DNA from: Actinomadura syzygii
GTDB taxonomy: Bacteria > Actinomycetota > Actinomycetes > Streptosporangiales > Streptosporangiaceae
NCBI RefSeq assembly: GCF_008085905.1
Contig: NZ_VSFF01000016.1
Span: 240,714 to 304,713, forward strand
Reading direction: 5' to 3'
DNA: 64,000 nt
Every line of letters starts with the position of its first letter. The stretch's first letter is position 1. Below are positions 60,573 to 64,000 of this stretch, piece by piece. The notes below the pieces were generated by a model. That model was not told the origin of the DNA, searched no databases, and saw only the letters and a program-made list of their open reading frames with translations. The position numbers were made by a program, and so were the translations under genes.

Positions 60573-61454
60573 TTGACCAGGCCGGACCGACCAGCACCCA
60601 CCCCGGCCCCACGAAGGTCCCCGCTCTCGGTGCCCGGTGCCGCGTCCGGTGCGCCAAGTCTGGCCGCAGGCGCGACCACAGCCAGGTCGCCATCAGCCAA
60701 CCCCGCCGAGTACCGTGTCATTGACTTTTGCAGGCAACGAATCCCGACACCATCCCCTAGTTCGGTACGGCTCCCCTGCGACCAGACCGACGCCCCCTGC
60801 AGCAGCCTCTGGGACGGGACAAGCGCCTCGCCGCCATCGACCGGGCATGTAACCAAGCGCACTTCCCCAGTTCAGCCGTGACCCCGCTCACCAGTACCCG
60901 GCATGCCGCCCGCCTCCTGGCCCACATCCGCCCGCACAGCGCGACGACGATCACTCAGACGATGACGCCGATTGTGATGGTGAAGGTGCGGCCGGTCATC
61001 CCCCCACACACTGATCGGCCGCACCACCCGAGACAATACTCCAACCCCGCGACCACCTGCAGAAAGTGACCTATAGTACCACTATATAAACAATCCGTTA
61101 CTTCATGCGATGTTTCGAACACGCCTGTCGCCGTTTCGACAGCAGCACCGACGACCATCGCGAACCGTGGCAGGCAGAACTCAGCTGCGGCCTCGCCCGT
61201 GCTGGTGCCTCCGACCCCCGATAGTTCCCAGGACTGCCGTTCCTCCACGGGGCCCATCGACGTCACCCTGACGATCGCCGGCTTCCCCTGTCTCGCACAC
61301 TCCGTAGCCGACGATCTCTGTCCTCCGCGAGCCGGTCCAGACTCGCCGCCCAACCAGCCCCGAGACCCGTCGTCAGTGGGCGCGGGCGGTGGGGCGAGAA
61401 TGCCGGTGATCTCGGCGGCTTCACCGCCAGCCCGGTACGGCGCATCGCCATCGG
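60573..61454. other. Region without a confident gene; AT-rich spot with small palindrome
   Basis: No frame is convincing on either strand. Around 61060-61110 the sequence is unusually AT-rich and contains TATAGT-ACC-ACTATA, a 6-base palindrome with a 3-base spacer. It resembles a repressor operator overlapping a promoter but no gene starts near it except the weak frame at 61455. Confidence 0.4.
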
Positions 61455-61775
61455 ATGATTCATTATTCCGGCGTCTTCAACGGCCGCATCCCCAGCCCCG
61501 ACGTGATCATTGCCCGGCCCGGAATCCGCGGCATCGCGTACGACGAGTTCGCTGCCGCCCGCCGCTCCCCCAGCGAGATCGCCTTGGCCCAGTGCTGGGA
61601 CATCGATGAGGAGGCGCTCTCAAATCAAGCTGCATCGTCTCGGCCCGTCGCCGACTTCGCAGTGGAAGGCGCTGTGGCCCGCTGGCACGCTGAACACCAG
61701 TCCCAGACCCATGAAGGCTTCACTGCGGTCGCGTTCACCATCGTTGACGGTGACGGGTTGACGGTGACGGGTTGA
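61455..61775 (+). CDS. Hypothetical protein ending in a variable repeat
   Basis: The 106-residue frame reads MIHYSGVFNGRIPSPDVIIA, RPGIRGIAYDEFAAARRSPS, EIALAQCWDIDEEALSNQAA and FTAVAFTIVDGDGLTVTG. The first part recalls DUF433-type antitoxin-like proteins (I-x-x-D-P-x-v-x-x-G-x-P-x-I) but weakly. The last codons lie in a 14-bp tandem repeat, whose copy number would change the C-terminus. No toxin gene is adjacent. Confidence 0.4.
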   Translation: MIHYSGVFNGRIPSPDVIIARPGIRGIAYDEFAAARRSPSEIALAQCWDIDEEALSNQAASSRPVADFAVEGAVARWHAEHQSQTHEGFTAVAFTIVDGDGLTVTG

Positions 61776-61798
61776 CGGTGACGGGTTGACGGTGACGG
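61743..61798 (+). repeat. Four exact 14-bp tandem repeats
   Basis: GTTGACGGTGACGG is repeated four times without a change at 61743-61798. Because 14 is not a multiple of three, gain or loss shifts the frame of the gene that ends within it. It lies 140 bases upstream of the helical-repeat gene. Confidence 0.95.
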
Positions 61799-61940
61799 GA
61801 AGCCAATACGATGAGGACTCTTTACCAGCCGAAGCCCTCCTCACGCCGCCGTGCAGAACCCTCTCGGATCGGTCGCCGGGGTCTGCGAGAAGTTCACGTC
61901 GAGGGCATAAAGATACGGTAACGACCGGAAAGGGGAAGGC

Positions 61941-63281
61941 GTGACGACAGGCACGGGAGCCGGGCCGCGGCACCAACACGGGCCACGCTGCACCAGCGAA
62001 TTGAGGGAGCTGGGCGAGGACGCGTGGAAACGCGGCCTGTACCGCGAGGCCGTCCAGAGGTTCAAGATCGCGGCAGGCCATGGCGATGATCACGCCGCAG
62101 GCCTACTGATTCACCGCATGCACGCTCTTCATCCCGGCGACGACCGGCCAGCCCAATGGGGCGTCACACACGCGGCCCTCCATTCCCCGGCCGCGGTAGG
62201 CGCTCTGCTGGGCGATCTGCAGGCCGTGGGCGCCGACGCGCAGGTCGCGGCAGTGCTAGTCCGCAATCCGGCCGTGCAAGTCGCGCTGAACGATGTCGCG
62301 GAGGTTGCGAAACTGTTTCAGAGCCTGAACGCGATGCTGATGCCGCAGACCGGCCTGGGTTACGAGCCCGCGGTGCAGGAGCAGATCGTGACACTCGCTC
62401 GCCGTGCCGCCTCCGAGATGCCCCTCCGCGACCCGTTCATGGTGTCGGTGCTGCTGTTCAGCCTCGACCAGCCCGGTACCGAGCGGGATGTCGCAGCGCT
62501 GCTGGCCCGCGATCCCGCAGCCGAGGTGGTCCTGGCCCGCCCGTACGGCATCACCGACTTGATGGCCGGCCTAGAGGCGGTAGGAGGACACCAGCAACTC
62601 GGTGTGCTCGCCGAACGGGTCACCCGTCACGCGGCCTCAATGCCACTTCAGGATCCACGTGAAATCGCGTCCTTGCTGGAGGACCTCGACCGGGCCCAGG
62701 CGTCCGCGCAAACGGCCGTGCTGCTGGCGCGCGACCCCGCCACCCATGTCAGCCTGGAAGACCCGGCCGCCGTCGCGAGACTACTGGCAAGACTCGTCGC
62801 GCTCGGGCACCGCGACCAGGCCAGCGTCCTGGCCCAGCGCGCCGTAGTCGACATTCCTCTACATGATCCCAACCTGGTCGCGGTGTTGCTCGACAATCTG
62901 CGGGGCCCGGGACTGGCCAACCATCGTATTGCCGTGCTGGGACGCAGTCCTGCGACCCAGGTGTCACTCAACGAACCGGCCGCTGTGGCGTACCTGCTCC
63001 ATAGCCTGCGCAGGGCAGCAGCAGACGATCAGATTGATGCGCTTTTGACCCGGGACCCGGCGAACTATGTCGCCTTGGACACCCCGGAGGATGTGCTCTT
63101 TCTCCTAGAGACCCTTCGAGCAGAGAATGCCCAGCAGCAGATCGACGCGATCCTGGAGCGGCTGCCCAATCCCGAGCATTTCTCACTTCTCCAGATCGAC
63201 CAGCAACAGGAAATCCCCGAGTTCGGCTATCAAAGGGACGGGGGGAAGGCCGAACCGTGGGGCTGGGATGATCTAGAGTAG
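61941..63281 (+). CDS. Helical-repeat protein, 446 aa
   Basis: GTG 61941 follows GGAAAGGGGAAGGC. After a TPR-like start (DAWKRGLYREAVQRFKIAAG) the protein is made of about ten imperfect 35-37 residue repeats of the form LLARDPA-x-x-V-x-L-x-D-P-x-x-V-A-x-LL-x-x-L (VLLARDPATHVSLEDPAAVA, VLGRSPATQVSLNEPAAVAY, LLTRDPANYVALDTPEDVLF). Such repeats occur in actinomycete proteins, usually with helicase- or regulator-like domains; here no other domain is present. It probably binds a partner protein. Confidence 0.75.
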   Translation: MTTGTGAGPRHQHGPRCTSELRELGEDAWKRGLYREAVQRFKIAAGHGDDHAAGLLIHRMHALHPGDDRPAQWGVTHAALHSPAAVGALLGDLQAVGADAQVAAVLVRNPAVQVALNDVAEVAKLFQSLNAMLMPQTGLGYEPAVQEQIVTLARRAASEMPLRDPFMVSVLLFSLDQPGTERDVAALLARDPAAEVVLARPYGITDLMAGLEAVGGHQQLGVLAERVTRHAASMPLQDPREIASLLEDLDRAQASAQTAVLLARDPATHVSLEDPAAVARLLARLVALGHRDQASVLAQRAVVDIPLHDPNLVAVLLDNLRGPGLANHRIAVLGRSPATQVSLNEPAAVAYLLHSLRRAAADDQIDALLTRDPANYVALDTPEDVLFLLETLRAENAQQQIDAILERLPNPEHFSLLQIDQQQEIPEFGYQRDGGKAEPWGWDDLE

Positions 63282-63510
63282 AGTACCGGCCGTCCGATAT
63301 CTTCTGTTCCCACACCCGTGGCGCCCACTCCAGCAGACGGCTGCGCATGGGGGCGAATTCGACCGGCCGCTGGACAGTAGGGCGGGTCGCCGACTCATCA
63401 GGCATTGAGCGGGTTAACAGTACGGAGAACATTGGCGAAGAGTTGGTCGGCCTTGTGTACGCCGCTGTCTTCTCGGTGCGGTTGTCACCCGGTTCTGAGC
63501 TGGCCGAGGA

Positions 63511-63715
63511 TCACCTGCGCGCATTTGAGGTAACGGCTGTTAGGTCGTCGGGCAGGTCCAGCAGCGTCCGGGCGGCCTGCTCGGGACGGTGCCGCCGGAC
63601 CTGCGCGCGGGCCAGGCGGGCGCCGATGACCGAACGGTGCGGCGTTCTATGGCGCGCCGCGAGGTCACCGACGCCGCGTAGTGCTTCTCCGCGCCCGCGA
63701 GATCACCGAGCTGGG
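63511..63715 (-). pseudogene. C-terminal TPR remnant of an XRE-type regulator
   Basis: On the minus strand LGDLAGAEKHYAASVT (about 63700) is followed after a frameshift near 63640 by GARLARAQVRRHRPEQAART, LLDLPDDLTAVTSNARR and a TGA at 63511. This matches the last TPR of actinomycete XRE regulators. The rest of the gene is absent. The opposing + frame is Arg/Ser-rich and is considered its shadow. Confidence 0.5.
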
Positions 63716-63816
63716 ACAGTCAAACCCGACCTGGTGCTCGAAGCTTGCTCGCCCGTAGTTCCCAGCCAGCTCGCTACCGGCCGGCCGAGTCGGCGCGTTC
63801 GAGGTTCACCTCGGCC

Positions 63817-64000
63817 GTGGCGGGAGCGTGTGCGCTGACGATCATCGGCTGCCTGGCCGCGGCCCGACGCCGACCCGACGCCGCGGGCGCCGCGCTCGGC
63901 ACCGCCACCGGCATCGCGTTCGGGCTTACCGCCGCCGTGCTCAAGGCGGGCGCCGGGACCTTCGACGACCCGGTCGCGCTCGTGACGAACTGGGCGCCCT
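63817..64000 (+). pseudogene. DMT/EamA-type transporter fragment at the window edge
   Basis: The frame from GTG 63817 reads AGACALTIIGCLAAARRRPD, AAGAALGTATGIAFGLTAAV and LKAGAGTFDDPVALVTNWAP, two to three membrane helices that resemble the second half of a DMT-superfamily (NIPA/EamA-like) transporter. The N-terminal helices are absent at the left, so it looks truncated, and the right side continues beyond the window, so it may still be transcribed. An intact but differently started gene is possible. Confidence 0.5.

Noticed and set aside
61060..61110. AT-rich spot considered as a promoter of a gene at 60955-61353 (minus)
   Set aside because: That frame has no coding character (Cys/Gly/Thr mix, no motif), so only the palindrome is noted.

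Overview
The window is high-GC DNA (about 70%) with actinomycete hallmarks: XRE regulators with long helical C-termini, several DUF574-type SAM methyltransferases, a DUF397 protein, a SigK/anti-SigK pair, DUF4331 and DUF4360 proteins, many GTG starts and ATGA/GTGA overlaps. A Streptosporangiales/Thermomonosporaceae-like host (Actinomadura or relatives) fits best. That is inference from gene content; no marker gene is present. The high density of IS remnants, truncated genes and duplicated fragments suggests an accessory region such as a chromosome arm or large plasmid.

Layout. 1-5.5 kb: a serine hydrolase coupled to a secreted TAP-like peptidase, then two decayed IS5-family transposases flanking a TPR remnant, an intact methyltransferase and the ruins of the glycosyltransferase operon it belonged to. 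5.5-15.9 kb: a metal/redox envelope locus with a NicO-type Ni/Co transporter, TPR protein, DUF4331 protein, RskA-like anti-sigma, SigK, a membrane molybdopterin oxidoreductase and a fasciclin lipoprotein. SigK and the oxidoreductase diverge from a shared inverted-repeat promoter region. Remnants of a second molybdo-enzyme, IS701 and sortase lie inside this block. 16-19 kb: an IS110 remnant and a partly deleted ATP-grasp-peptide (tgm-like) cluster. 19.6-29.1 kb: an XRE regulator followed by a nearly gap-free run of genes on the + strand (two DUF574 methyltransferases, two endonuclease/exonuclease/phosphatase-fold proteins around a HAD-like protein, a CPBP membrane protease and three proteins without recognised domains). 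29.1-32.0 kb: an NLR-type NB-ARC/TPR ATPase and a small Bell-like protein share a sequence motif, the layout of an amyloid-signalling cell-death pair. 32.1-33.4 kb: a glycosyltransferase split by a (GA)12 tract that looks like a phase switch in the OFF state. 33.4-40 kb: mostly gene fragments, an SDR protein and a tandem DUF4360 pair. 40-47 kb: a serine recombinase, XRE regulator, phytanoyl-CoA-dioxygenase-like enzyme and kinase-like protein. 47-55 kb: CadD transporter, another DUF574 methyltransferase, duplicated fragments, and a DUF211 + VIT-like membrane protein pair. 55-64 kb: a coupled small-ORF/DUF397 group, several small hypothetical genes, an IS3 element lacking its left part, a helical-repeat protein and a transporter fragment running off the edge.

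The strongest leads are the NLR/Bell pair, the (GA)12 switch and the 20.9-29.1 kb operon. All family assignments were made by eye from translated sequence. No database search was run.
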